A DNA stretch of 37,477 nucleotides from Chara braunii. Lineage: Eukaryota; Streptophyta; Charophyceae; Charales; Characeae. The stretch's first letter is position 1. Each line of letters opens with the position of its first letter. Under the pieces are notes generated by a model, which worked only from the letters and a program-made list of their open reading frames with translations, ran no database searches and was not told where the DNA came from. The stretch covers positions 93,572 through 131,048 of the forward strand of contig BFEA01001050.1 in the NCBI GenBank assembly GCA_003427395.1, written 5' to 3'. The position numbers and the translations under genes were made by a program. This document shows positions 17,950 to 28,574 of this stretch, in pieces.

Positions 17950-19370
17950 TTTCCTTTTTTTTTTCTTCTTTTTTTTAATTGTTTTCCGACGGTTACCTTC
18001 ATAAGCCCTAAACCCTCACGCCTTAAACCTTAAACCTACCTGAACTTGTCTACAGGTCAGCATGCTTTGCAATCTCCTTAACTTGTAGTCTCATTACCTG
18101 AGGCGAATCCTACTTGAATCTCCCTTCCCCCCGATTGTTGCAGATGGATACCTCTTTAAACTTTAATTCCTCCCTCCCTAAACCCTAATCCTCCCTTTTC
18201 TTCTCAATGCCAATAGCCTCCAAAGTTCCATTGCTTTAAACCCTTCCCTTTCTTCCCAAACTTCCCCCGAAGCCATTAGTCCCAAAGTTTTTTTACTTCT
18301 TCCTATGGTCTGCCATTTGCGACTCTGACTTAACCCATGATCTATTGCTAAGAGTTTGTACCTGCAACTTGATTGTCTCAGTAGAATCTGGGCCATCCAG
18401 CCTGGCTCCTTCCATTTCAAAAGTACAGCGACGTTGCCAGAGCGCCCAGAGGATGGCTCTTCTGCTGGTTATAAACAAGTTATGAGAGAAGTCATCTAGA
18501 TGATCTGGAGACCATGTCTCGCATAACAGAGCCCTCCAGTCCCATGGCCAAGTCAGAGGGATATTTAAGGAACTCCAAATCCTATCCCACCATCCCATAA
18601 CCAGACTGCACCTGGACATTGGAGAAAGATGTGCTCGATAGTTTCCGGTATGGTCCTAGATGGGAATGCAGCGGAACATAGCTTGCACCAAGGTAGAGGA
18701 ATGCCTTTCTCCTCCAACGCGGTCCTATCTATTAGCCAACCATTCGTGGGAAGGCAACGATGGTCAATTTGCCATTGTAAGGAGGCAATTTTTATCGGCT
18801 TAATCTTAATAATTTTGTACCACTTGAGATGTCTAAGATCTTCCTTGCGTACATTTAGATGTTCTATCCACCTCATTTCTACTCTATCCTTCAGATCCAG
18901 TCTAGGTCTCAGCATACCGTAAGTTGATTTGACCGTCAGCGAGTGGATATTGCGAGTACATTTTCTGTTTTTACCCAGAGGGATCGTCCAGGACCAATTG
19001 ATCCGATCTATAGCCAGTTTGTTAATTGCACATGCTGGTTTGAAAGCAAGCCAGTGTTCTTTATATCTCAAAACTCTGATTCTGAATACCTGATCAGTGC
19101 TGACCCATTTGGTTTCCTTAGTTTGACTTTCCTTTAGCCTATTTTTTTGGTTAATTGAGAATAAGGAGAGTAAAACTGATCTCTTGTCATTGACTACTAC
19201 CACATTACCTATTTGCTGGGGGTTTCTTTGAATGCCCACCCAGTAAGCATCGACCATTGACGGCTTGCAGATCTCATCCCTACAACCAGTATCTAGCCAT
19301 CTTTTCAGCTGGCTTGAATCTGCTCTGCTGCCTCTTTGAAACCTGGTGGGAAATCTTGCACCGTTGGATT
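17950..19370 (-). mobile_element. 5'-truncated LINE, antisense to the host gene
   Basis: Minus-strand frames 19257-18565 and 18619-18178 read the C-terminal end of a LINE ORF2: SLQWQIDHRCLPTNGWLIDR, then a zinc motif WCKLC...EHIFLQC (zf-RVT type) and AVWLWDGG, followed by RRAILWALWQRRC. The same fold order (SLQWLI...LNKWL...CANC...HCF...LW, then ATLWAIWRKRC) ends the large LINE at 34400-34880, so both belong to L1-like elements, though clearly diverged. The RT and endonuclease are absent (5' truncation). A frameshift lies near 18600. The T-rich run at 17949-17977 is the poly(A) tail of the minus strand. Its 3' untranslated part contains CCCTAAACCCTAA-like words. Confidence 0.8.
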
Positions 19371-19958
19371 CAGTGGCAGTTTAATGGGACAAGGGACCCC
19401 TAGGTATGGTGTAAAGGAATAGAGTCCATGAAGGGTGCCTTTATAAGACAAAGAATCACTACAATGCTACGTGAGGAGTAAGGTCTAAAAAAGTCCCTTC
19501 GCTAGGACATGGGAACCCGAGGTGTAAGTTAAGGGATGGGGTCCCTTGTTGGGATTAGAGGGCCACTAGGTATAGGGTATAGGGTAAGGTATAGGGTCTG
19601 TAACTCAGTGCCTACCTTTTGGTTCATAGTGTGCATATGAAAATGCATGATTATTTTGCAGATTCTTTCTCTCCATGATCATGTACTTCAGGCCTTATCT
19701 CTTATATATGTAGGGTTCAACGGCCGTGTACATGGATCTTACCCCTGTATAGAGGGGTCCCCCAGATAGTTTGTCCTCAATATGTAAGCAAATGTCTATA
19801 CAGGGCAGAGTTCAGCTGTTACATTGCACGACCTTTGTTTGCCAAAGTCGACACAGACATGGTTGTGGACTGTTGACTGGTCAGTGGGCTTGTTTTGGAG
19901 CTGAAAACTAATGTGGTTGCCCTTCTGTGCTGCAATTCCTTGGCCGAAAATTTTGCAG

Positions 19959-20045
19959 GAAGAAAGACGCCTGCTGTATGTAGCTATGACAAGAGCTCGA
20001 TGCAATTTGGTCTTGACATTTGTGATGGTTGACGAGAACCGTCAG
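19959..20045 (+). CDS. SRS2: Helicase exon e, motif VI (29 codons)
   Basis: After TTTTGCAG the exon reads EERRLLYVAMTRARCNLVLT, then FVMVDENRQ, before a GTATAT donor. Together with SLE of exon d it gives SLEEERRLLYVAMTRAR, SF1A motif VI, whose arginines contact the ATP gamma phosphate. Cys replaces the basic residue commonly found after TRAR. Phase 0 at both ends. The next exon (in the family beginning about 'VLQPSRFL') was not found between 20046 and 37477. Confidence 0.92.
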
Positions 20046-20177
20046 GTATATGCCATGAGAACAGTAATTTTTCCTTTTTCACCCTTTGTGTGTTGTCCAT
20101 GTTTGTTAACATGGGTGTTGTCATATTTGCTATACACTCAAAAAAGAGCATGACTGTGCCAGACTGTTTTGTCGGAC

Positions 20178-20180
<3 letters not shown>

Positions 20181-20227
<47 letters not shown>
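20181..20227. repeat. (TG)n microsatellite
   Basis: Uninterrupted TG for 47 bases, followed by an imperfect TG-rich tail to about 20285. Confidence 0.95.
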
Positions 20228-20228
<1 letters not shown>

Positions 20229-20491
20229 TACATGTGCGTGTGTGCCTCTGTGTGTGTGTTTGTTCGTGGATGTGTGCGTTCGTGGGGATAGGACCTCCGT
20301 GATAGCGGTGCGGCAAGTTGCATCCAACAGCACATCAAATAAACGACTCTCGGAAAAGCGCTTGCATCCTGGTATGCCTATGAAGCGAATAAACTTAGTA
20401 CCCAACCCAGGTGGCTGAATGGGACACTGACAGACTGTAGATAATCAGGCGTAAGTTTGACTGCTGATGGAATCAGATGAATAAAAGAGAA

Positions 20492-20519
20492 GGGGGGGGG
20501 GGGGGGGGGGGGGGGGGGG
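20492..20519. repeat. G28 homopolymer
   Basis: Twenty-eight consecutive G on the + strand. Capable of G-quadruplex formation; its length in the assembly may be inaccurate. Confidence 0.95.
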
Positions 20520-20731
20520 AGGAGAAGTCAAATGCAGTTAGTCCATATTACTCCATAACGCACCCGTTGAGACTCAAAGAAACCTTGAGTCAAAACGTTG
20601 GAGTGTACAATGCAATAAATGGAGTAAAGCACTTCCGGAGAGGAGGAAGGGCGGAGAACATCTGGGGTACAAGAAACAGACATGCAGGGATGGATATTCT
20701 GCCAGAGTTCAAGAGGATAGGCTGTGAGAAT

Positions 20732-20853
20732 GGGCCTTGCTGCACTACTCTCCAAATGTGCAAAATGAGAATGGATCTTCCCCTAGAACATGGAAAGATA
20801 CACCACCATATTTTTTGTCTTTCGTGCATGTGGAGAGTAGTGCAGCGAGGCCC
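20732..20853. repeat. Foldback segment: 23-bp arms, 76-base spacer
   Basis: GGGCCTTGCTGCACTACTCT...CCA at 20732-20754 and its reverse complement at 20831-20853 differ at one position. Weaker complementarity continues inward (ATGTGCA against ATGCACG) and outward (AATGGG and GTTCAAGAGGATAG against GTTCTAGCGAAGATGGTAG), so the original inverted repeat was probably longer, roughly 20620-20965. Confidence 0.7.
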
Positions 20854-21165
20854 AATGTCCCAACTACCATCTTCGCTAGAACACAACGCACCCTCATTAT
20901 TACAGTATCGGACCGGAAAGGTTAAATTTGTATGCATGGATGATCTGGGAGCGTTGTCTTCAGGGGAAGACAGTAGAGTCCCAGCCATCAACAATGGCTT
21001 GATCAGGGAGAGAGCAGCCATGAGAGGAACATGACCCAAATATTGCAGTTCTACAATGATGGCACTCTAAGCTCAACTGAGCTGCACTCGGATGGTCCGG
21101 GTCTGGATACCAGTGCCCAAGACAAAAAAAAAGAATCCCAAATATTGATTAATACTAATTTAATA

Positions 21166-21179
21166 GGATGGTTAGTTAC
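21166..21179. repeat. LINE target-site duplication, copy 1
   Basis: GGATGGTTAGTTAC, identical to 35821-35834 and 35888-35901. Confidence 0.9.
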
Positions 21180-23450
21180 GAAGGAGGGGAGAGTCTGGGT
21201 ATTTTTTGCGCTAGCGCCGTTCCGGTGAGCGCTGCGTCGCTGCGTCGCTACGCTGTCGCGCTAATTCGGAAACTCGCAAGCCACGAAATTTCGCACCCGG
21301 CGGGAATCGGACGCGCGCGCGAATTCGATTTGCGTTTTTTCCAGAATTGTCGAAGAGTGAGTGAGGGCGAGCAAGGGGCGAAGGCGCGAGGAGCCACATC
21401 ACGCCACGCCTCCAGGTGTGGCTCCCCCGAGCTCGAAGAGGGACAAACAAACGCCAGAGAAGGGAGGAGGAGGGAGAGAGAAAGAAGCATAAGAAGGAGG
21501 AAAAAGAGGGGAAAGAGACTAAAAGTAGGAAAGGACAAAGGAAGTGGAGGAAACGGAGAGGAAGCAAGTGAGCAAACAGCCTCCCTAACAAAAGGAAAAG
21601 ACAACGAAGAACAAGACAAGGGCGGTAACCGCTGAGCCTCAAGTAAGGAAGAGACTACAAAGAGCTCACAAGCATCGCTCCTCACAAGGTGGGAGTACTC
21701 CGTTTGCCATCCAAGGTAAGTCCCGAAGATCCTCGCTTCAGACAACCCAGCCACACACAAGAGACTTCGCATAAGACTTAGTACAAGACAGCGTGCAGAC
21801 AAGCAAAGAAGCACAGCATCCAAGAGGAGGAGGGCGAAAGCCGGCCACAGGAGATCGAACGCTTACAGGCGACACCCTAAGTATAGATAAAGACAGCATA
21901 CCGACTAGAAAAAACAGAAGAGACGAGATCCCGAACCAAGACAGTCATCATTAGGACAATCAGAGCACTCACCGAAAGGACAGCCTTTGTAGGGCAGATC
22001 GTATATCGATTGGCCAGAAGTAAGCTCTCTTCAAAGTTCCTAACCCATCCCAGCTACACTCACGAGTATCGCAAATTTTAACCCTGAACGATCGGACACC
22101 CACTGCCATCAGAGAGAGTAAATGGTCAGATCTACCACGCCCGCCAATTACTAAAAAACCCCTACTACCATCCCACCCCCCCAACAGTCGATCCCGACTA
22201 AACAAGACCAAGCTCTAATTCTCCCGTACTATTCACCAAAACACCACGCCCCCAATCATCACGTTACCTCGCCCCTCCTACCCTCATTCCCTCCAGCTAA
22301 ACCAACCCGCTACCCTTCCCACTCACCAAACGACCAAAAGACCAACTTACTCGCCCACTGGGTTCAACCAGAATAGGCAGTCCTAGTCGAACACAGGGAA
22401 ACCTAAGCGATCTCTCGTCAGAATAGCAATCTCCAGAGCGGCCCAAACTACTACTGTTACCGCTCTGATCCTCAAGGAGAGGAGGGAGCACGGCCAAATT
22501 TGAAACCACCCTACCTAAGCAAGCAATCAGTGTAGTGCACTGCTTCCAGAGAGCAGTAAAAATCCTCAAGAAGAGAGGTAAACAACTTCCAGTATTGGAC
22601 CATACCCACCGCCAGGGAAGCCTGGTCAACAACAAGAGATTCACTCATCATTGGATATTCATTATTATTATTAATTAAATTAATTATCACCCAATCATTG
22701 GATATTCATTATTATTATTAATTGAATTAATTCTCACTCAATCATTGGATATTCGTTATTATTATTAATTAAATTAATTTAACCTTCGGACACATATTGT
22801 TTCTTTATTCATTATTGAATTTAGCTACTTCTGCAATCCTCAATTCCTATCAATACGACCATCAGCAAACCATCGAACGGAGGAAATAATCCACTTTCAC
22901 TTTTCACTAACTCGCTTTTGCACCATACTGTCGAACCGTTACCCCACACGGATCGACAACCAACATGCACCAAGCATCAACCATTTCAATCCATTATTAA
23001 TTCATTAGCCTTATAATATACATGTACATCTCCCTTTTATAAATATTAAGAACAGATTCTTCTTGCCCCCTGTTTATGAACAGCGAATTATCCCGTAGAA
23101 CACCCACGAATACTGCCGCCCAAAGAGAGGTACACGCGGTAGTTTGCCAAATACGCTCCCCAGGTGGGGAGGGTAAACTCTGACCATCCTCTCTTCTGTC
23201 ACAATAGTGCTTTTTCCACTTCTGCAAAATCCCGTTCCCCAGGCGGGGAGGGTAAATGCTGGCAAAATTTTTGCCATCTTCAGAAGGCAAAACAAGCAAG
23301 GCCAAACGAAGCCCATTGCTGAGCAACGATTGGCAATCCCCATCACAAGAGTCTTGTAAGTCTGCCTACTCTGACCACTCTCGTTTGAGGAAAGATAAGT
23401 ACTGTGCATAGGGGCACGTGCAAAGGCCCATTCTCCCCCCTAACTAGTCG
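21180..23450 (+). other. LINE 5' region
   Basis: Begins GAAGGAGGGGAGAGTCTGGG, followed by a CG-rich stretch (21205-21330), then a purine-rich part to about 21640 and AT-rich 47-bp repeats at 22647-22787. CCCCAGGTGGGGAGGGTAAA and a near copy occur at about 23158 and 23236. Presumably contains the internal Pol II promoter; no specific site can be named. No coding domain; open frames on both strands at 21168-21823 come from base composition. Confidence 0.55.
22647..22787. repeat. 47-bp AT-rich tandem repeat, three copies
   Basis: ATCATTGGATATTCATTATT...AATTAATT begins at 22647, 22694 and 22741 with only a few differences. Lies in the LINE 5' region. Confidence 0.9.
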
Positions 23451-26259
23451 ATGTCTTACATCGAAGCACTTGGGAAACGGACCATGGCTCCAAAACCAAC
23501 GCCGCCCATGGGACAAGGGAACCCACCCAACACAGAGGGACAATTACCGGCCCACTCCCGTGCCCAGTCGTCAGTCAACTCTCAAAAGGGGTCTGAATCC
23601 TCAACATCGATATCAGCCCCGAAGTCCTTGAGTCAAAAAGCTATGGATTTCCTCATTTCAAGCACGCAAGTCAAAGCCAAGGTGAACATCATCAAAAGGA
23701 TGATCCCATCAAAAGAAGGTGAAGGCGAAGATCAGGAAGAGGAGATATGGGAATACCCAGAAGAGGACGAATCCAACTCTGAAGAAGTTCTTAATAACCA
23801 TGCTGTCCTTTTCAATTTTCCACAGAATTGTGCTGTTATGTCCCCAAATGAAAAGCGCTCCTGGGTCAGGGACATGCTCAGATCTCTGGAGGAAGTACCA
23901 GGTACAGAACCAGATGTCACGTACCATAAGCGGGCACTCAACACAGTGATGATAGTCTGTCCAGACAGAGCTTACGCCCGCTACCTGATATCCCTTAACA
24001 GTTTGAAATGCAGGAAAGGAGTGGTGACTGTTACCAATTGGAAACCCAGACGTGCCCCGCAACCTGAAGCGTCAAGGCACAGACAAACCATGTTGTGGAA
24101 CAACTTCTGGATCCAGTTCGACAACATCACTGAGGGCCTCCACAGCTTTATCGAGAGAAGACTAGCGGAAGCTTATCCAAACAACCCAGTCATTGAATGG
24201 CTGGCCTCGGGCCCAGATTTTTTAGCCCCGAACCATGATTCACGAATAGCGTGTCTTCAAGTCCCCTCAGGGGTTCCACCTCAGTTCCCAGATGTTTGGC
24301 TGTTCCAAAAATCTCTGTCCACTCAACAAAGACAGAGCAGGGAAACCTGGCCAAATTCAAGCCAACTTGGTTGAATGCGAATCAAAAGCAGGACTGTGGT
24401 TTGTCGACGACCCCACCTATCGGGGTTGGGTTTTTGACGACAGACTAGACGAAACCTAAATGGGTGTGGGTGCTGCAGGGAGAACCAACAGTCCAACCGG
24501 ACATATATCCCCGCCATGGCAGCCAATGGCAGACAAAAGGGGCCAGGAAAATCGAAGACAAAGAAGGAGGTTTTCTAAGGAAACAAATCCGGAATGACAC
24601 CATGCAAGAATTGATCAAAACGGGCACTTCAGCGGAAAGAGCATACATTGAAAATTTGCAAGCAAGAGGGAAGCTCCTACAGGCAACCAAAGAACAGAGA
24701 CCATCACAACAATCACATGGAGACAACACAACAGGCGTTANNNNNNNNNNNNNNNNNNNNNNNNNNNNNNNNNNNNNNNNNNNNNNNNNNNNNNNNNNNN
24801 NNNNNNNNNNNNNNNNNNNNCGCTGAAGAGAAAGGCCGATCAGACTGTACCAAGCTCACCCGCAAACAGCACAGCACAGGTAAAAACCAGCCGGGTCAAA
24901 GGTACCCGCACAACAATAGAGGGAATGGACGCAGTCACAGTCAAGAGTCCAGACAGACTGACAGAAGAAGAGGGAAGAACCACAGGCAGCGAAAGGAAGA
25001 AACAGCGAGGAACGACGGAAAGCAGCAATGAAGATGGAGAAACCGCCATGGATGAAGAGGATGGACAAGTCATCCCAGGAGGAGGCAGTGAAGAAGGAGG
25101 TAAGATGGAAGAGGATGAGGGTGCAGATGACAACATGTCACAGGCATCAGAGGAAAAAGATACACACGACATGGGGGAACAGGACAGACCGGAAGGAACA
25201 AAAGTGGATGAACAGGAGGACTCCCTCACTTGGTTATCAGAATACGTCAAGACGTTGGAAAGGGAAAGAGAGATTGAATACGAAATCAGAGTGGCTCACA
25301 AGAAGCACATATTCAATCTGCAGAACTTCAATCATACTCAACAATCATTGGACACCTTGTTTCCCACGCACAATCAATATGAAATTCTAGAAAAAGAACA
25401 GGAACTGTCCGAATTCTTTGCTGAGCGCTATGGGGTCAAACTGGATGAAGCAGCGAATCAGGGAAACAACACAACCAACGGTTTCACCTGGCCCAAATCC
25501 TACACCAACACAGACAGCTAAAAACCAAGCAAAAGACTCAGAGGGGGGAGAGGGAAAACACAAGCGGTGCCAACAGCAAGCACCCAAGACAAAGGGACGG
25601 AAGAAGAAGGAGAAGAGGTATGCTTGGATGCAAAAGAGGATCTCGGCAGACAAAAAGAGGTCCTCAAGGCACAAATCATGAGCCTCAAGGACCAAAACAG
25701 GGAAACAGCAGATGGAACAATCAACTTGCAAAAGTTGGCTGCAGGCCAGAACGCAGAAACATTCACAGCAGCCAGGCTTGAAGCCAAAGGAGGATGTAGG
25801 AAAAGAGCAATAATACCCTACAGATGGAACACAGAGCACGGGGACTGGGAAGTAGCAGTCAACAAATCATGGGCCCTCATCGCACTGGCCAAGCCGAGCA
25901 AAAAAGCCCTGGCAATCAAAATCTCAGATAATGTTCCTTTGAGCGCTCATATTCTGGGATCATCGGGGGAATGGAGGAAAGAGTCGATTGGCACAACAGG
26001 GGACTTGATGATCAGCGATCTCAGGCCCTACATGGTCCAATACGCTATGGAGGCAGAGATCAGAGATCACCTCACATGGAAACCACGGAAGGTAATCCAG
26101 GCAGTCCCATACGGCCTTTTGGGTGGAGAGATTCCAGCAGAACGAGCAGCTGTGGCAGCATCGTTGGTTGAGGGACATGGACTCTTCGCAGACAAAGAGG
26201 AGCACCTGGCACAGATGATGGGGATGAGTGCCGGGGTAGTCAAAATTCACAGCTCCTAA
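23451..26259 (+). pseudogene. LINE ORF1 (nucleic-acid-binding protein), broken
   Basis: First frame 23451-24374 (307 residues) has a disordered Pro/Ser-rich start, an acidic stretch (EGEDQEEEIWEYPEEDESN), then a folded-looking part (HAVLFNFPQNCAVM...KRALNTVMIVCPD...KGVVTVTNW) that could be an RRM-like fold as in plant LINE ORF1. The frame shifts near 24330, meets one TAG (24446-24448), enters the N gap, and resumes at 24821. The part after the gap is very acidic (24925-25521), passes a TAA (25519-25521), and ends in an unrecognised domain (RRAIIPYRWNTEHG region to VVKIHSS). I see no CCHC knuckle. ORF1 identity rests on position before the endonuclease. Confidence 0.65.
24741..24820. other. 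Assembly gap (80 N)
   Basis: Run of unresolved bases inside ORF1. The true length is unknown. Confidence 1.
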
Positions 26260-26329
26260 CCATTCGGATCAACCCCCAACTAGACCAACATCACTAGAAG
26301 AGGTAATGCAGATCCCATAGCAACCTTCC

Positions 26330-26835
26330 ATGGCATCACCAGACCACATAACGCAGACCACACAACCAGGCCGAATCAGACATTTCACCCTCAAGCCGAG
26401 CGAGCCTGGGTTAACAGTGATGTCATGGAACGTCAACGGGCTAGCAACAATCTTAACTAACGGAGAAAAATGGGACAATATGACTAATTACCTCAACTGG
26501 TACTCAAAGAACCCACCGGACATAGTATGCATACAGGAAACACACCTAACAAACTCAACAGCATCAAGCAACAATCAACAAAATAAAGTCAAAACTGACA
26601 CACGTAAAAACGAGTCAATGGGCTCCATCCCCTAGAATCGGCTCAGCAGGCACAACCGTCCTCTGGAATGAAAACTCAAGAGCAGCCAATCAAATCAATA
26701 TCATTCAATGTCAAACAGATGTAGACAACGGAAGATTGATAAATATCACCTTTGCATACAAGGAAGAAGTCTTTCAGCTAATAAACGCCTATGCCCCAAA
26801 CGATCCACACCAGAGAAGAGATTTTATACAATGTA
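26330..26835 (+). pseudogene. LINE ORF2, endonuclease N-terminal part
   Basis: Starts at the ATG of MASPDHITQT, 70 bases after the ORF1 stop. Carries the apurinic/apyrimidinic endonuclease motifs LTVMSWNVNGLA (catalytic Asn) and DIVCIQETHLT (catalytic Glu). The frame breaks near 26600-26620 and continues one frame over with GTTVLWNEN, NITFAYKEE and VFQLINAYAPN. It is cut at 26835 by the Helitron 3' end. The enzyme nicks target DNA to prime reverse transcription. Confidence 0.88.
26767..26835. repeat. 69-bp LINE segment, left copy at Helitron border
   Basis: AAGTCTTTCAGCTAATAAAC...ATGTA. The same 69 bases with two differences occur at 30925-30993. Its last base is the A of the Helitron insertion point. 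Confidence 0.93.
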
Positions 26836-26847
26836 CTAGGGGACCTG

Positions 26848-26865
26848 TTGCGGCTACGCCCGCAA
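26848..26865 (-). terminator. Helitron subterminal hairpin
   Basis: Perfect 6-bp stem TTGCGG...CCGCAA with loop, ending 8 bases before the terminal CTAG. Family knowledge: this hairpin marks the end of rolling-circle transfer. Confidence 0.85.
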
Positions 26866-26977
26866 TAATGAAGGATTGCTTGCCAAAAAAAAGAAAGAGG
26901 ATGTTTTTTTTGGGTTTGGAGGTGGTTGGATTTGAACTAACCTGTTGTGTCTTTCACTCCCCATACCTGTCTCTAGC

Positions 26978-28568
26978 TTACCACAATTTCCCCTTAGTTC
27001 GCAAGAAGTATTCTTTCTCAGATGTCAAGAGATAGGCAATCCTGCGTACAACATTATTACGATATTGCTCGAAGGGTATGTGCTTTTGGTCTGGTTGTCT
27101 CATGAATGTGACTTCCAGCATTGCACTGACATACTCCCATGAGTTTGAGGCGCATAAAGTGGTTGTTCTTGTATCTATCTCAAACTGCTTGTCTCGGTTG
27201 TCCAAGTGTAGGACTTGATCCGCAACCTCCTTGGGTTTGAATGACCGCAATGCATCCCACCATGGATTGACCTTGTGAATTGATGGTTGTGTATTTTTTG
27301 CTTTGTTTTGGACAATGAGTGAATGAATATCATTCACTCGATTATATTTGTATTCTGCAAATGTTTGTTCTTTTTTTTTTTTGCGCTTGTTAATCAAAAT
27401 TGAATAGGTTATTGAGTACTGCAATGTTGTCTTGTCGACTCTGAATGTTATATTCAGAGTGTCTGCGAGGGAGATGCGACTGTATGCGGTGTTCTTTGTA
27501 GCGTTGGTATTTGAGAAGTAAATCGGGAGTTGGAAGAGTGTTTGGCACGAAATCTTGCCAAAGTAGGACATCAATGAGCTTTGGCAGACCAATCTCATTC
27601 CCTTTCTTAACCCAATTTTGGACTTGTTTGGAGGATGTTTGCGGGTCTGTTTTTGGACTGGTGAACTGCAAAGTGCGTTGGCAAAGTGGTCGTGGCTTGG
27701 GCAGGTCGGTCGGTGGAGATAGTATAGCAGGTGGTTGACTGTCAGTTGCATTCGGTATGGCTTGCGTGGAAAGAGTGTTGTTTGGTGATGCTGTGTGTTG
27801 GTTCGCCGATGTGTCATGTTGTGACAGAGACAAAGGTGTGCCTTTACTCTGATTTTGAGTAAGAGCATCAATGTCCATGTCACACATATATTGCTCCAGC
27901 TCTATGTCATTGGTAAGATCTACGAATGGTATGAGTGAGGGATGGGGGGATGTGCGAGGAGGAGTTGTTTTTGGAGGTGAGATTAGGGTTTGATGCACAT
28001 GTGTATCAATGGTTATTTGTGAGGAAAGGGAGTGAGGTGAAGCAAGATCGTCTGATTGTTCGAGTTTGATTAGAGATGTGGAATGAAGTTCTTTTTTCGT
28101 TGTGAAGTCATTGTCCTCGGAGGCTGGGAGTTCGGTTGTGGCTTGGGTTTGGGCAGTAGGATTGGAAAGTGCATCTTCTTGCATGTTTGTGTGGTGTGTC
28201 TTTTTTTTGTGTGTGTGAATTGTGTTGAGTGAAGAACCGTGTTGAGGTAATGGAGCAACATTTGAATCGTCTAGCACTGACAGAAGATGGGAAGTGGGTT
28301 GATTTGGGGATTGACATTCATTGTGATTGGAGGAAGGGAGTGCGGCTGTGTGATTGGATTGATTTATTGTTTCCTGGATGTGATGTTGTTGCGTGGGTGT
28401 ATGTGGCAACTCCGAAGATTGTTGTGACATCCCCAATAGCTTTTTGGCTGGTTTGGATCGTGGGCTCTGCTTCTCTTGCTCTGCATCCTTCCTCTTGCGC
28501 TTGTATGTTGCTACGGGTGTGTTGCTAGTCTTCGGAATCGCATCTGCATCACAACAACATTTAAGCAA
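26978..28568 (-). CDS. Helitron accessory ORF, unrecognised, probably frameshifted
   Basis: Starts at ATG 28568 (MLKCCCDADAIPKTSN), four bases after the helicase frame ends. The first frame (28568-27390, 392 residues) opens with a basic KRKRKDAEQEK patch and a long Ser/Thr/Pro/Gln/His-rich region, includes an acidic LTNDIELEQYMCDMDIDALT segment, then becomes denser (VQNWVKKGNEIGLPKLIDVL, LLLKYQRYKEHRIQSHL). It stops at 27390. A second frame covers the rest to 26978, with RVNDIHSLIVQNKAKN, VNPWWDALRSFKPKEV and EYFLRTKGKLW at its end. A single-base slip near the A11 run (27370-27380) or slightly upstream, or an intron, would join them into about 530 residues. No domain recognised. Some Helitrons carry extra genes (RPA, OTU); this matches neither that I can see. 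Confidence 0.55.
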
Positions 28569-28574
28569 AGGAAG

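Larger units (their letters stand above)
7522..19958 (+). other. Intron 4 of the helicase gene (12.4 kb)
   Basis: GTGAGC donor and a TTTTGCAG acceptor. Holds SINE 7574-7748, LINE tail 7760-7851, the gypsy element 8018-16124, SINE 16177-16341, hairpin 16558-16656, 34-bp repeats near 16808 and an antisense LINE 17950-19370. A perfect 9-bp inverted repeat (GCTCAACAC, 8-base loop) lies at 16975-17000. In 17000-17950 I see only C- and T-rich runs. In 19370-19958 there are GGTATAGGGT-type short repeats (about 19566-19600). Confidence 0.75.
925..20045 (+). other. SRS2: SRS2-like UvrD/Rep-family DNA helicase gene, C-terminal part, five exons
   Basis: Span of the only host gene I can support. Five exons on the same strand join with matching phases (0, 1, 0, 0) into one continuous reading frame of about 178 codons. 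It contains SF1A helicase motif V (TTMHQSKGLEWD) and motif VI (LLYVAMTRAR). The wording of these motifs and the surrounding residues resemble plant SRS2-like nuclear helicases, which belong to the family that unwinds DNA 3'-5' and strips recombinase from single strands in yeast. The ATPase Walker A and B exons must lie upstream of position 1, and the C-terminal exons were not found. Introns are 466, 4258, 1423 and 12437 bases, and the last three are filled with repeats. Family assignment is firm; the SRS2 orthology is from memory of plant sequences and less certain. Confidence 0.8.
20046..21165 (+). other. Start of intron 5 or gene end; repeats only
   Basis: Follows the GTATAT donor. Holds a TG microsatellite, a G28 tract and a foldback region (20732-20853). 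GTCTGGATACCAGTGCC at about 21100 recurs at about 35945 on the other side of the LINE. No exon recognised. Confidence 0.5.

Noticed and set aside
18000-18190. Telomere-like CCCTAAACCC words
   Set aside because: Only single scattered units in the LINE 3' region, no array.
19566-19600. GGTATAGGGTATAGGGTAAGG, telomere-like
   Set aside because: Does not match TTTAGGG or variants in tandem; too short.
20477-21039. Overlapping 185-residue (+) and 149-residue (-) frames
   Set aside because: Mirror images produced by the foldback; no domain.
21168-21823. Charged + frame and Leu/Ser-rich minus frames
   Set aside because: Compositional artefact of the purine-rich LINE 5' region.
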